This document shows positions 47,553 to 56,331 of a DNA stretch of 64,000 nt, one piece after another. Every line of letters begins with the position of its first letter. The first letter of the stretch is position 1. The translations under genes and the position numbers were made by a program. A model generated the notes under the pieces. That model had not been told where the DNA came from. It worked only from the letters and a program-made list of their open reading frames with translations, and ran no database searches. Origin of the DNA: Marinobacter daepoensis DSM 16072 (GTDB lineage: Bacteria; Pseudomonadota; Gammaproteobacteria; Pseudomonadales; Oleiphilaceae); the NCBI RefSeq assembly GCF_000421165.1, contig NZ_ATWI01000014.1:57663-121662 (forward strand), written 5' to 3'.

Positions 47553-49748
47553 TCAGGCTTTCAGGGGCAGCTTGCGCTGGCGCCTGCCCGTCAACGCGAA
47601 CAACGCATTGCCCAGTGCCGGTATCACTGGTGGAACGCCGGGCTCCCCTACCCCCGTGGGCGACTCCTCACTGTTGATGATATCGACGACCATCTCCGGC
47701 GTCTGGTGCATCTGCAGTATTCGGTAGTCATGGAAATTGCTCTGCCGGACTTCACCGTTGTCGAAAGTAATGTCGCCGTAAAGAGCTGCCGACAACCCAA
47801 ACAGAATGCCTCCGGTCATCTGATCTTCCACGATCGCCGGGTTCACCACCTGCCCGCAATCGACACTGCAAACGACTTTATAAACCCGGATTTCTCCGTG
47901 CTCAATGCCAGCCTCAACCACCTGAGCGACGTAGGTTCCAAAACTCTTGAACAGAGCAACGCCCCGGGCTCTCCCCTCAGGCGGTGGCTGCCGCCAGTCC
48001 GCCAGCTCGGCCGCCCTCTCGAGCACCCGACGATGCCGGGGCTCTTCCGCCAGCATCCTTAGCCGGAAATCCAATGGGTCCTCACCTGCCTTGTCGGCCA
48101 GCTCATCCATAAAGGTTTCCACGGCAAACCCGTTGTGGGAATACCCTACGGATCGCCACCAGGTAATGGGCACCCCCGGGTCGGTATGAGTATGACGAAC
48201 CCGGATATTAGGCACGTTATAGGGGTAGCCGACCGCTCCTTCAATGGCGGAGATGTCTTTCGGCGTGGCAATGCCCTCAACCAGAAGCCCGACCCGACCC
48301 AACGTGCTGTATAGGAATTTGGGCGCCCAGGGGTACTGGGCAGGGGCGGCGTTTCGAACGTACCAGTCCAGAACCTGAGGCCCTGCAATCTGATGATCCC
48401 ACCCGGTCAGTTGCCCGCCACTCAGACTGCCAGTCATACGGTGCAACATGGCCGGCCGGAAAAATCCATGGCGCGTATCCTCTTCCCTTGACCAGATCAG
48501 CTTGACCGGCACCTTGACCTGATAGGCCACCAGTGCCGCTTCCTCAACAAAGTCCTGAGTCAGACGCCGGCCAAACCCTCCGCCAAGAAAAGTGGTGTGA
48601 ACGGTGACCTGGTCCGGTGACAGATCCGTATGCCGGGCAGCCGCGATGCGCCCCAGATCCGGCGCCTGTGTCGGTGCCCAGACCTCCATCATGTCCTTTC
48701 GATACCAGGCCGTTGCGTTCATAGGCTCCATGGTTGCATGGGCCAGGTAGGGTTGCTCGTACTCGGCTTCAACCAGCACCTCGGCGTTTGCCGTAACCCC
48801 CTCTACATCCCCTTCTACCCGCTCATTCTCGCCAGGGTCATCGTTGGTTGCCCTGCGATAGTGCTCGAATACGTCCTCATTCGACAGCGCGATGGCGTCA
48901 GTAAAATCCCACTCCACGTCCAGAGCCGCCTGCGCCTTCCTTGCCCGCCAGTATCGGTCCGCCACCACAGCCACGCCGCGCTCAGTCACGAAGGCGTCTA
49001 CAACACCCGGCATCGCCCGGATCCGGTCACGATTAAAGCGAAGAGCTTTTCCGCCGTATCGGGGACTACGGGTCATCGCGGCGTACACCATACCCGGCAG
49101 CTCAACATCTATACCGTAAACCGCCGTCCCTGTTGATTTGGCCTCTGCGTCAAGACGCGAACCAACCTGCTGACCAATGTACTTCCACTGGGCGCGAGGC
49201 TTCAGAGGCACATCCCCCCGGATAACCTCCCTATTCGCCAGCTCAACCAGCTTGCGATATGGCATGGAGTCCAGCCCATTCGGGTGCTTCACGTAACCAT
49301 CCTGGGTACTGCATTCCGCGGGCTCGACCCGCCAGACCCGGGCAGCCGCCATCACCAGCATCCAACGGGCAGAAGCCCCCGCTTCACGCAGCGGCTGCCA
49401 GCCAGCCGCCATACTGGTACTTCCACCTGTAAGCTGAAGCCCAATCAATGGGTTACGATATTCTGGCGCCACCGGGGCAAACCGGACCTGAATGGTTTCT
49501 GGCCGGACATCAAGCTCTTCCGCAATCAGTGTTGTGAGCCCGGTGTAGGTCCCCTGCCCCATCTCAACACGATCAAGAGTAAAAGTGACGTCTCCCTCAG
49601 TTGTCAGCTCAAGCCACGCATTAGCCTTCCATTCACCCGTTTCCTCCTCATAGCCCGTCTGCACAGACGCGCAGCCCGGAAGATTCAGGGCCAGCATAAG
49701 CCCACCGGATGCGGAGGTACTTACTTTAAGGAAATCCCGTCGATTCAT
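47553..49748 (-). CDS. Molybdenum hydroxylase large subunit (IorB-like, xanthine dehydrogenase family)
   Basis: A 731-residue molybdopterin-cytosine-dinucleotide-binding subunit. The N terminus NRRDFLKVS is a twin-arginine signal, followed by LALNLPGC, which looks like a lipobox (C26). The mature chain has MGQGTYTG, the Moco-contact FLGGGFGRRL and the catalytic-glutamate motif GVGEPGVPP near the C terminus. It resembles isoquinoline 1-oxidoreductase/aldehyde dehydrogenase large subunits. The substrate is not predictable. I chose ATG 49748 because it places the Tat motif at the N terminus. The Fe-S subunit gene lies seven bases upstream. Confidence 0.9.
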   Translation of the reverse strand: MNRRDFLKVSTSASGGLMLALNLPGCASVQTGYEEETGEWKANAWLELTTEGDVTFTLDRVEMGQGTYTGLTTLIAEELDVRPETIQVRFAPVAPEYRNPLIGLQLTGGSTSMAAGWQPLREAGASARWMLVMAAARVWRVEPAECSTQDGYVKHPNGLDSMPYRKLVELANREVIRGDVPLKPRAQWKYIGQQVGSRLDAEAKSTGTAVYGIDVELPGMVYAAMTRSPRYGGKALRFNRDRIRAMPGVVDAFVTERGVAVVADRYWRARKAQAALDVEWDFTDAIALSNEDVFEHYRRATNDDPGENERVEGDVEGVTANAEVLVEAEYEQPYLAHATMEPMNATAWYRKDMMEVWAPTQAPDLGRIAAARHTDLSPDQVTVHTTFLGGGFGRRLTQDFVEEAALVAYQVKVPVKLIWSREEDTRHGFFRPAMLHRMTGSLSGGQLTGWDHQIAGPQVLDWYVRNAAPAQYPWAPKFLYSTLGRVGLLVEGIATPKDISAIEGAVGYPYNVPNIRVRHTHTDPGVPITWWRSVGYSHNGFAVETFMDELADKAGEDPLDFRLRMLAEEPRHRRVLERAAELADWRQPPPEGRARGVALFKSFGTYVAQVVEAGIEHGEIRVYKVVCSVDCGQVVNPAIVEDQMTGGILFGLSAALYGDITFDNGEVRQSNFHDYRILQMHQTPEMVVDIINSEESPTGVGEPGVPPVIPALGNALFALTGRRQRKLPLKA

Positions 49749-49755
49749 GGACACG

Positions 49756-50244
49756 TTACGCCCCCTCCCCAGCTGGCTGGTACTGCCCGACACCGCCCGC
49801 GACAGACTCAACCGCCGCCACAATGCGCGGGTAGGTACCACACCGGCACAGGTTGCCAGTCATGGCCGTAACAATCTGCTCACGGTCTGGCGAAGGGTGA
49901 GTCGCCAGGAGATGCGCCGCCGTCATAATCTGGCCGGACTGACAATAGCCGCACTGCGGCACCCCCTGCTCAATCCACGCCTGCTGCAGCGGGTGAAGTT
50001 GTCCATCACTCGACAGCCCTTCAATGGTGGTAATCTCGCCTCCGTCAGCCATTTCCACCGGCGTGGAACAGGATCGGGCCGGCTGGCCGTTCAGATGCAC
50101 GGTACAGGCACCGCACAGCCCGGCACCACAACCAAACTTGGTTCCTTTCAGACCCAGTTCATCCCGCAGCACCCAGAGCAGCGGGGTGTCAGGCTCGACA
50201 TCCAGCGTATGCTCGCGGCCATTGACGATCAGCTTGAAGGGCAT
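49756..50244 (-). CDS. (2Fe-2S)-binding subunit of molybdenum hydroxylase (IorA-like)
   Basis: A 162-residue electron-transfer subunit. The plant-type 2Fe-2S motif [12 protein letters not shown] plus a later Cys is in the N-terminal half. The second cluster uses CGYC and CRC in QCGYCQSGQ and [11 protein letters not shown]. It lacks an FAD subunit partner, so electrons probably leave to a cytochrome or quinone, as in IorAB-type enzymes. The large subunit is encoded just downstream. Confidence 0.93.
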   Translation of the reverse strand: MPFKLIVNGREHTLDVEPDTPLLWVLRDELGLKGTKFGCGAGLCGACTVHLNGQPARSCSTPVEMADGGEITTIEGLSSDGQLHPLQQAWIEQGVPQCGYCQSGQIMTAAHLLATHPSPDREQIVTAMTGNLCRCGTYPRIVAAVESVAGGVGQYQPAGEGA

Positions 50245-50305
50245 GCAGTACTCCTCATCATCATTTTATTATCGAGTTATTGGGCAATCCCTCGCACCGC
50301 TTTAC

Positions 50306-50497
50306 TTACTTGACCACATCCTGGCCGTCTTTGTTAACCCAGATCTTGCGCTCACCGCTTTCGAGTTTGCCATTGCTATCCCAGACCTCACGATTCTGGG
50401 TGGCGCTTTCAACCTTGCCGTTATCGTTCCAGATCACACGATCCTTACAACCGGCCAATACAAACACCGACAACACAGCCAAGAATAATACTCGCAT
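50306..50497 (-). CDS. Small repeat-containing lipoprotein
   Basis: A 63-residue protein with a short signal and lipobox VLAGC (C17), then three imperfect repeats of a WNDNGKVES type unit (WNDNGKVES, WDSNGKLES, WVNKDG). I do not recognise a named family. The units recall MORN-like or beta-hairpin repeats. The start at 50497 has GGGAGA upstream at proper spacing, and an ATG two codons earlier abuts it. It lies between the IorA-like gene and the Smr gene. Confidence 0.65.
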   Translation of the reverse strand: MRVLFLAVLSVFVLAGCKDRVIWNDNGKVESATQNREVWDSNGKLESGERKIWVNKDGQDVVK

Positions 50498-50548
50498 AGA
50501 CATTCTCCCGGTTTTCACATCCCTGATTTGGTACGCGCCAGTGCTCCG

Positions 50549-51130
50549 TCATCTGGCTCCATGAATCTCACGATTATGCTGCTTTTCCCGATCATTTTTC
50601 CTGACCATTACGTAAACCGCGCCGGTGCCGCCGTGATGTTTCCGGGCCGAATGGAAGGCCAGTACGGGCTCCAGCTCTGGCAACCATTTCGCCAGATAGC
50701 TCTTCAACTGGGCAATACCATCAGGGTTTCGCTCCCCTTTACCATGCAGGATAACAACGGAACGCAAACCGTAATGCACACAGTCATTGATGAAGCCAAA
50801 CACTTCTCTCCGGGCTTCTTCCACCGTCATCCGATGCAGATCAAGCCTGGCCTCAATCGGATACTGGCCGAGGCGCAGTTTACGAAATACCCCGTGCTGA
50901 ACACCCGGCCGTTGCCAGCTCAGAATATCGTGTGACGTCAGCGGCTCTACCATATCCGAGGTTAATGGGTTCAGGTCACGGACAGGTTTTTCCACCGCCG
51001 CCCGCTGACGCTCCAGATGTCCTGGCGTCAACTCTTTCGGTACCGACACCTCTGCCCGGTTCGGCTTTCGAATTCGCTTTACGTCCTTCATTTCTTCAAG
51101 GAAGGCCAGGCGCTCATCTTTACTGGTCAT
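50549..51130 (-). CDS. Smr/MutS2 C-terminal domain protein
   Basis: A 193-residue protein of the YdaL/SmrA type. The Smr domain (about 90-180) has the conserved ARLDLHRMTVEEAR and VVILHGKGERNPDG. Smr domains are nucleases or nucleic-acid-binding modules. The basic N-terminal 80 residues match small bacterial Smr proteins. I chose ATG 51130. An open frame upstream extends past it but overlaps the promoter region of the divergent DUF294 gene. Confidence 0.85.
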   Translation of the reverse strand: MTSKDERLAFLEEMKDVKRIRKPNRAEVSVPKELTPGHLERQRAAVEKPVRDLNPLTSDMVEPLTSHDILSWQRPGVQHGVFRKLRLGQYPIEARLDLHRMTVEEARREVFGFINDCVHYGLRSVVILHGKGERNPDGIAQLKSYLAKWLPELEPVLAFHSARKHHGGTGAVYVMVRKNDREKQHNREIHGAR

Positions 51131-51312
51131 GACACGTACAGATTCCGGATTGACGAATATCAGAACTCTATCACCGGACCGGTCTACCATAAAGAAAGCC
51201 CTGCGACGAAAATCGTAGAGCGCCTCTGGCTTCTGCTGAACTACACTACCAGCGGAAGAATAATAACGAACGAGCAGCCCCTTGCTTGGGGCCCAGGCAT
51301 ACGGATTGCGAT

Positions 51313-53229
51313 ATGGCCGCAGCAAACGAGGACGCAACGCGCCCCCAGAACACCCGTGCAATTATGTCATTCCTGAGGGAACATGCACCGTTCTCCAGCA
51401 TGGACGACACACATCTGGCCCATTTTGCCGAACACGCAACGCTACGTTTCTACGCAGACGGGGACGAAGTGCTCTCACCCAATGACGGCGTGGTGAAACG
51501 GTTTTTTGTCGTCAAACAGGGGCGAATACGGGGCGAACGCCACAATGAGAAAGAAGACCGGGCAGAGACCACCTTCGAGATCAGTCAGGGTGAATGCTTC
51601 CCCCTTGCGGCGTTGATTGGTGAACGCCCCACACGAACCATACACCGGGCTGCCGGCGACACGTTCTGCCTGAGCATCGAACAGAAGGCTTTCATTACCC
51701 TGTTTTCGGAGAGCGAGCCCTATCGCGATTTTTGCCTGCGGGGGGTGAGCAGCCTGCTGGATCAGGTTAACCAGCGCATCCAGTCCAGGGCCATGGCCTC
51801 CATCGGCTCCAGCAACAGTCTGGACACGCCGCTTGAGCGCTATGCGTTGCGAAACCCGATTGTCTGCACGCCGGATCTTCCTGTACGCAAAGCCATTGCC
51901 CGAATGCACGAAAACAACGTAGGCAGTATTGTCATCACAGACGACCAGCGCCATCCGACCGGCATTTTCACACTCCGGGATTTACGCACTCTGGTGGCAC
52001 AAGACAAAAGCTCCCTGGAAACACCTATCCGCCTGGTCATGACAACCAACCCCTGTCGGCTGCCATCTTCTGCCCACGCCTTTGAGGCAGCCATGCTGAT
52101 GGCGGAGCACCATTTTGCCCATTTGTGTGTAGTTGATGATGAGGGGCGCCTAATCGGCATGGTCTCCGAACGGGATCTGTTCTCACTGCAACGGGTCGAT
52201 CTGGTCAATCTGGCCAGAACCATTGGTACTGCAACTCATTTGCGAACTCTGGTTAGCCTGCGCAGCGATGTGTCACGCCTGGTGGATGCGATGCTCGCCC
52301 ACGGCGCAGATTCCGGCCAGGTGGTCAAGATTATTACCACGCTCAACGACGTTACCGTTCGCCGGGTACTGGAGCTCAACCTGCAAAAACATGACCCGGG
52401 CATTCCCTTCACCTGGCTCACATTTGGCAGTGAAGGTCGCCAGGAGCAGACCCTCCTGACGGACCAGGACAACGGCATACTCTTTGAAACACCGGAGGGC
52501 ATGACCGAAGACCAGGTTCGGGAAAAACTGCTACCGTTTGCCCGCAAGGTCAACGACGAGCTTGCCGAGTGCGGCTTCACCCTTTGCAAAGGCAACATCA
52601 TGGCCAGTAACCCAAAACTGTGCCTGAGCCACCAGGAATGGGACGACTGGTTTGTGCGTTTTATCGATGCGTCCACCCCTCAAAACCTGGTTTATTCCTC
52701 CATATTCCTCGATATGCGCGCAGTTTTTGGGTCAATGGAGCCCCTGCACCACTTGCAGGAAAGCGTCCTTCAACGAATCCAGAAGAACGCCCTGTTCCAG
52801 AAAATGCTGGCTGGCAATGCCCTCCAGCGCAAGCCGCCGCTCACCATGTTCAGGAACTTCCGTTACCTGAATGACGAGAAAAAACATTCTCTGGACCTGA
52901 AGCGCCAAGGGCTGGCACCGTTCGTCGAATCAATCCGTGTGTTAGCCCTGGCCCACGGCATAGAAGCAGCCAACACTCTGGAACGTATCGATGCCCTGGC
53001 CAGGAAAGACGTGTTCGACGCAAAAGACGCCAACGCCTGGAAAGAAGCCTACAGCCTGATACAGGCTATCCGGATGCGGGCACACCAGGAAATGCTCGAT
53101 AAAGGGGAAGAGCTCACCAACTACATTGATCCGGACGACCTGAACCCGCTGGACCGCCGCATACTCCGCGAGTCTTTCCGCCAGGCCCAACGACTTCAGC
53201 AGAAGCTCGAAGTTACATACCAACTATAG
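51313..53229 (+). CDS. cNMP-binding/CBS/DUF294 nucleotidyltransferase-like protein
   Basis: A protein of about 638 residues combining an N-terminal cyclic-nucleotide-binding-like domain (about 20-140), two CBS domains (about 178-300) and a DUF294 nucleotidyltransferase domain. The NT motif FGSEGRQEQ-x3-TDQDN starts near residue 371, followed by DUF294_C. The GlnD-like motif suggests nucleotide transfer to a protein or signalling. The start is uncertain: ATG 51364 (17 codons later) is possible and neither has a strong RBS. The exonuclease follows 15 bases later. Similar proteins sit near acetate-use genes in other gammaproteobacteria. Confidence 0.85.
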   Translation: MAAANEDATRPQNTRAIMSFLREHAPFSSMDDTHLAHFAEHATLRFYADGDEVLSPNDGVVKRFFVVKQGRIRGERHNEKEDRAETTFEISQGECFPLAALIGERPTRTIHRAAGDTFCLSIEQKAFITLFSESEPYRDFCLRGVSSLLDQVNQRIQSRAMASIGSSNSLDTPLERYALRNPIVCTPDLPVRKAIARMHENNVGSIVITDDQRHPTGIFTLRDLRTLVAQDKSSLETPIRLVMTTNPCRLPSSAHAFEAAMLMAEHHFAHLCVVDDEGRLIGMVSERDLFSLQRVDLVNLARTIGTATHLRTLVSLRSDVSRLVDAMLAHGADSGQVVKIITTLNDVTVRRVLELNLQKHDPGIPFTWLTFGSEGRQEQTLLTDQDNGILFETPEGMTEDQVREKLLPFARKVNDELAECGFTLCKGNIMASNPKLCLSHQEWDDWFVRFIDASTPQNLVYSSIFLDMRAVFGSMEPLHHLQESVLQRIQKNALFQKMLAGNALQRKPPLTMFRNFRYLNDEKKHSLDLKRQGLAPFVESIRVLALAHGIEAANTLERIDALARKDVFDAKDANAWKEAYSLIQAIRMRAHQEMLDKGEELTNYIDPDDLNPLDRRILRESFRQAQRLQQKLEVTYQL

Positions 53230-53244
53230 GCCCGCCAAATCATT

Positions 53245-53952
53245 ATGCTGGAATACATCCGACAATGGCTGACCCAGAGGCGCGGCAACCGCATTGGTGA
53301 ACATGACACCGACAACCTGCCCACCCCAAAATCTGCCAGCGACCAGCTACTGTCGCGTGCCAGAGTAATTGTACTCGACCTTGAAACAACCGGCCTGAAT
53401 CCGGCGAAGGACGAGGTGATCGCCATCGGAGCCGTAGCGATTGAAGGCGGCGCCATCCACCTGAAGGACCAGTTTGATCTCATCCTCCGCCGCCCCGAAC
53501 TGGATATCCGGGAAACGGTTCTCATCCACGGCATCGGCCCCGAAGCTCTCACTCAGGGCCACGAAACCGAAGACGCCCTTCTGCACTTGCTGGAATGGAT
53601 GAATGGCGACCCGATTCTCGCCTATCACTCCGCGTTTGATCAGAAGTTTCTGGAAAAAACCCTGAAAAAACAGCTCGGCTACACACTGCCTCACCTCTGG
53701 ATGGACGTTGCAGAGTTAATGCCAGCCTTCTTTCCAAAAGCACCATTGAAGGGAAAAGGCCTGGATGACTGGGCCGATTTCTTCGGCCTTGAAGTCAGTG
53801 AACGACATCACGCGGCCGCCGATGCCCTCGTGACAGCAGAACTGACGTTGATTGCCATGAATAAAGCCAGAAAACAGAACGTAAAAACCGTGAAAGACCT
53901 GACGGAAAAGCTGCATTACCAACGCCGCTTACAGAGCATGCACCGCTACTAG
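53245..53952 (+). CDS. DEDDh-family 3'-5' exonuclease (DnaQ-like)
   Basis: A 235-residue exonuclease. The catalytic Exo I motif VLDLETTGLNP, Exo II AYHSAFDQKFLE and Exo III HHAAADALVTAELT give the D-E-D-D-h set. It resembles the DNA polymerase III epsilon-like proteins usually found beside cNMP/CBS/DUF294 genes. It is too short and isolated to be DnaQ itself. No terminator is evident before the following transport operon. Confidence 0.9.
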   Translation: MLEYIRQWLTQRRGNRIGEHDTDNLPTPKSASDQLLSRARVIVLDLETTGLNPAKDEVIAIGAVAIEGGAIHLKDQFDLILRRPELDIRETVLIHGIGPEALTQGHETEDALLHLLEWMNGDPILAYHSAFDQKFLEKTLKKQLGYTLPHLWMDVAELMPAFFPKAPLKGKGLDDWADFFGLEVSERHHAAADALVTAELTLIAMNKARKQNVKTVKDLTEKLHYQRRLQSMHRY

Positions 53953-54084
53953 CCCTCCCCCTTCCGCACCGGATCTCTTTGACCAAATGCGAGGCAAGTC
54001 ACTGAGAGTTAGACCATTTGCCAATATCCATAAATCTGTTGACAGGTAAAGTCAGAGGGGACAACTAGTCGGAGAAGTACCTAT

Positions 54085-54159
54085 ATGAATAATAAATTCT
54101 CTATCCGCGACACCTCGTCAAAAAAATACTCAATCTCCACAAAAACAATACAGGAGTGA
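54085..54159 (+). CDS. Possible 24-residue leader peptide
   Basis: A 25-codon frame starts at ATG 54085 with GGAGAAG seven bases upstream, and ends with TGA at 54157-54159. It therefore runs over the ribosome binding site AGGAG of the next gene, whose ATG is at 54164. The peptide is Ser/Thr/Lys-rich. It may control translation of the symporter operon or may be a chance frame. Confidence 0.35.
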   Translation: MNNKFSIRDTSSKKYSISTKTIQE

Positions 54160-54163
54160 TTGT

Positions 54164-54427
54164 ATGTCAGGTCATAGCTACGATGCTGAAAACTACTGGA
54201 AAGCAAACCTACGCCTGATTCTCGGCAGCCTGGTTATCTGGGCGCTGGTATCTTACGGCTTTGCGATTCTGTTGCGCCCGATGCTTGCAGGTATTGCCGT
54301 TGGCGGCACCGACCTCGGCTTCTGGTTCGCCCAGCAGGGTTCGATCCTCACGTTTATTGCGCTTATTTTTCATTACTCATGGCGCATGAACAAAATCGAC
54401 GAAAAATTCGGCGTACACGAGGAGTAA
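54164..54427 (+). CDS. DUF4212 small membrane subunit
   Basis: An 87-residue protein with two membrane helices (about 19-40 and 57-75), matching DUF4212. These proteins accompany sodium:solute symporters in many marine gammaproteobacteria and may be an accessory subunit, similar to DUF485 beside ActP. The ribosome binding site AGGAG is overlapped by the end of a short upstream frame. The symporter gene follows six bases later. Confidence 0.85.
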   Translation: MSGHSYDAENYWKANLRLILGSLVIWALVSYGFAILLRPMLAGIAVGGTDLGFWFAQQGSILTFIALIFHYSWRMNKIDEKFGVHEE

Positions 54428-54433
54428 GACCAC

Positions 54434-56230
54434 ATGGACCAGTTTTACATTAACCTGATTTTCGTCGGTGCATCTTTCCTTATCTATATTGGTATCGCAG
54501 TCTGGGCGAAAGCCGGAAGCACCAGTGATTTCTACGTTGCCGGTGGCGGCGTTCACCCAATCACCAACGGCGCCGCCATTGGTGCAGACTGGATGTCTGC
54601 GGCATCCTTTATCTCCATGGCGGGCCTGATCGCCGCCGGCGGCTACTCCAACTCTACCTTCCTGATGGGTTGGACAGGCGGCTACGTGCTGCTGGCGATG
54701 CTACTCGCACCTTACCTGCGTAAGTTCGGCAAGTTTACCGTTCCCCAGTTTATCGGTGACCGCTACTACAGCGAGAACGCCCGACTGGTTGCGGTTATCT
54801 GTCTGATCGTCGCTTCAGTAACCTATGTTATCGGCCAGATGGCCGGTGCCGGCGTGGCCTTCTCCCGCTTCCTGGAAGTAGACTCCACCATGGGCCTGAT
54901 CATCGCTGCGGTCGTAGTCTTTGTGTACGCGGTTCTCGGCGGCATGAAAGGCATCACCTACACCCAGGTTGCTCAATACTGCGTCCTGATCGTGGCCTAC
55001 ACGATCCCAGCGGTATTCATATCCCTGCACCTGACCGGCAACCCGATTCCCGGCCTTGGCATGTTCTCTACTCACACTGAATCCGGTGTCCCCCTGCTGG
55101 CTAAGCTGAACCAGGTGATCACCGATCTCGGCTTCAATGAATACACCGCCGATGTGGACAACAAACTGAACATGGTGCTGTTCACCCTATCTCTGATGAT
55201 CGGTACTGCGGGCCTGCCCCACGTTATCATCCGCTTCTTCACCGTTCCGAAGGTGGCTGACGCTCGCTGGTCCGGCGGCTGGGCACTGGTGTTCATCGCC
55301 CTGCTGTACCTCACAGCTCCAGCCGTTGCCTCTATGGCACGCCTCAACATCATGACCACCCTGTACCCGGAAGGAACTGCCGCACAGCCCATCGAATGGG
55401 CCGAAATCGAAAACGAGCTTGATGAAGACGGCAACCGCCACTGGATCAAGGAATGGGAAATCACCGGTCTGATTTCATTTGAAGACAAGAACGGTGATGG
55501 TCGTGTTCAGTACTACAATGACAAGAACCCCGAGTTTGCAGCTGAAGCAGAAGCCCGTGGCTGGAAAGGCAGCGAGTTCTCCTACAACCGGGATATTCTG
55601 GTACTGGCTAACCCTGAAATCGCCAACCTGCCCGGCTGGGTTATCGGCCTGATTGCCGCCGGCGGTCTGGCAGCTGCGCTGTCAACGGCAGCGGGGCTGT
55701 TGCTGGCGATCTCCTCCGCAATCAGTCATGACCTTATCAAGAGCAGGATCAATCCGGAGATCTCCGACAAAGGTGAGCTGTTAGCGGCCAGGATATCCAT
55801 GGCCGTCGCCATCGTGGTGGCAACCTACCTGGGGGCCAACCCGCCAGGCTTTGCGGCGCAAGTGGTGGCACTGGCCTTCGGTATTGCCGCGGCTTCCCTG
55901 TTCCCGGCTCTGATGATGGGCATCTTCTCCAAGCGGGTGAACAATGTGGGTGCCACACTGGGCATGCTGTCTGGCCTTATCTTCACCTTGGTCTATATCT
56001 TTATATACAAGGGCTGGTTCTTCATTCCGGGAACCAACAACCTGCCAGACACCCCGGAAAACTGGATATTGGGAATCTCTCCCCTGTCTATCGGTGCGGT
56101 TGGTGCTCTGGTTAACTTTGCGGTAGCCTTCATGGTCTCTAAAGCGACTGCAGAGCCGCCCGTTGAAATTCAGGAACTGGTCGAGAGCGTCCGCTACCCT
56201 CGTGGTGCCGGTTCTGCCCACGATCATTAA
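54434..56230 (+). CDS. Sodium:solute symporter (ActP-like)
   Basis: A 598-residue SLC5-type transporter with about 13 membrane helices, resembling cation/acetate symporters. GADWMSAASFISMAGLI and AAALSTAAGLLLAISSAISHDL are core transport motifs. Unusually, an extramembrane loop (about 315-395) carries DKNGDGRVQYYND starting at D351, an EF-hand-like calcium-binding signature in which position 12 is Asn. Acetate or a related carboxylate is the likely substrate, but this is inference. A terminator follows at 56280. Confidence 0.9.
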   Translation: MDQFYINLIFVGASFLIYIGIAVWAKAGSTSDFYVAGGGVHPITNGAAIGADWMSAASFISMAGLIAAGGYSNSTFLMGWTGGYVLLAMLLAPYLRKFGKFTVPQFIGDRYYSENARLVAVICLIVASVTYVIGQMAGAGVAFSRFLEVDSTMGLIIAAVVVFVYAVLGGMKGITYTQVAQYCVLIVAYTIPAVFISLHLTGNPIPGLGMFSTHTESGVPLLAKLNQVITDLGFNEYTADVDNKLNMVLFTLSLMIGTAGLPHVIIRFFTVPKVADARWSGGWALVFIALLYLTAPAVASMARLNIMTTLYPEGTAAQPIEWAEIENELDEDGNRHWIKEWEITGLISFEDKNGDGRVQYYNDKNPEFAAEAEARGWKGSEFSYNRDILVLANPEIANLPGWVIGLIAAGGLAAALSTAAGLLLAISSAISHDLIKSRINPEISDKGELLAARISMAVAIVVATYLGANPPGFAAQVVALAFGIAAASLFPALMMGIFSKRVNNVGATLGMLSGLIFTLVYIFIYKGWFFIPGTNNLPDTPENWILGISPLSIGAVGALVNFAVAFMVSKATAEPPVEIQELVESVRYPRGAGSAHDH

Positions 56231-56279
56231 CCTGAAACACAACTCTGGCCATTGCCTGCCGATGGCCGGTTGATTCCTG

Positions 56280-56317
56280 AACGGGCTTCCTCAACAGAGG
56301 GAGCCCGTTCTTGTTTT
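56280..56317 (+). terminator. Rho-independent terminator of the symporter operon
   Basis: AACGGGCTTCCTC and GAGGGAGCCCGTT form a 13-bp stem (one G-T pair) with a four-base loop, followed by CTTGTTTT. It lies 50 bases after the symporter stop and separates that operon from the next gene. Confidence 0.88.
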
Positions 56318-56331
56318 AAGGATTCGGAAAT

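Noticed and set aside
54039..54066. TTGACA box followed 17 bases later by CAACTA, as a promoter for the symporter operon
   Set aside because: The -10 match is poor, so I did not list it as a promoter, although a promoter in this gap is likely.
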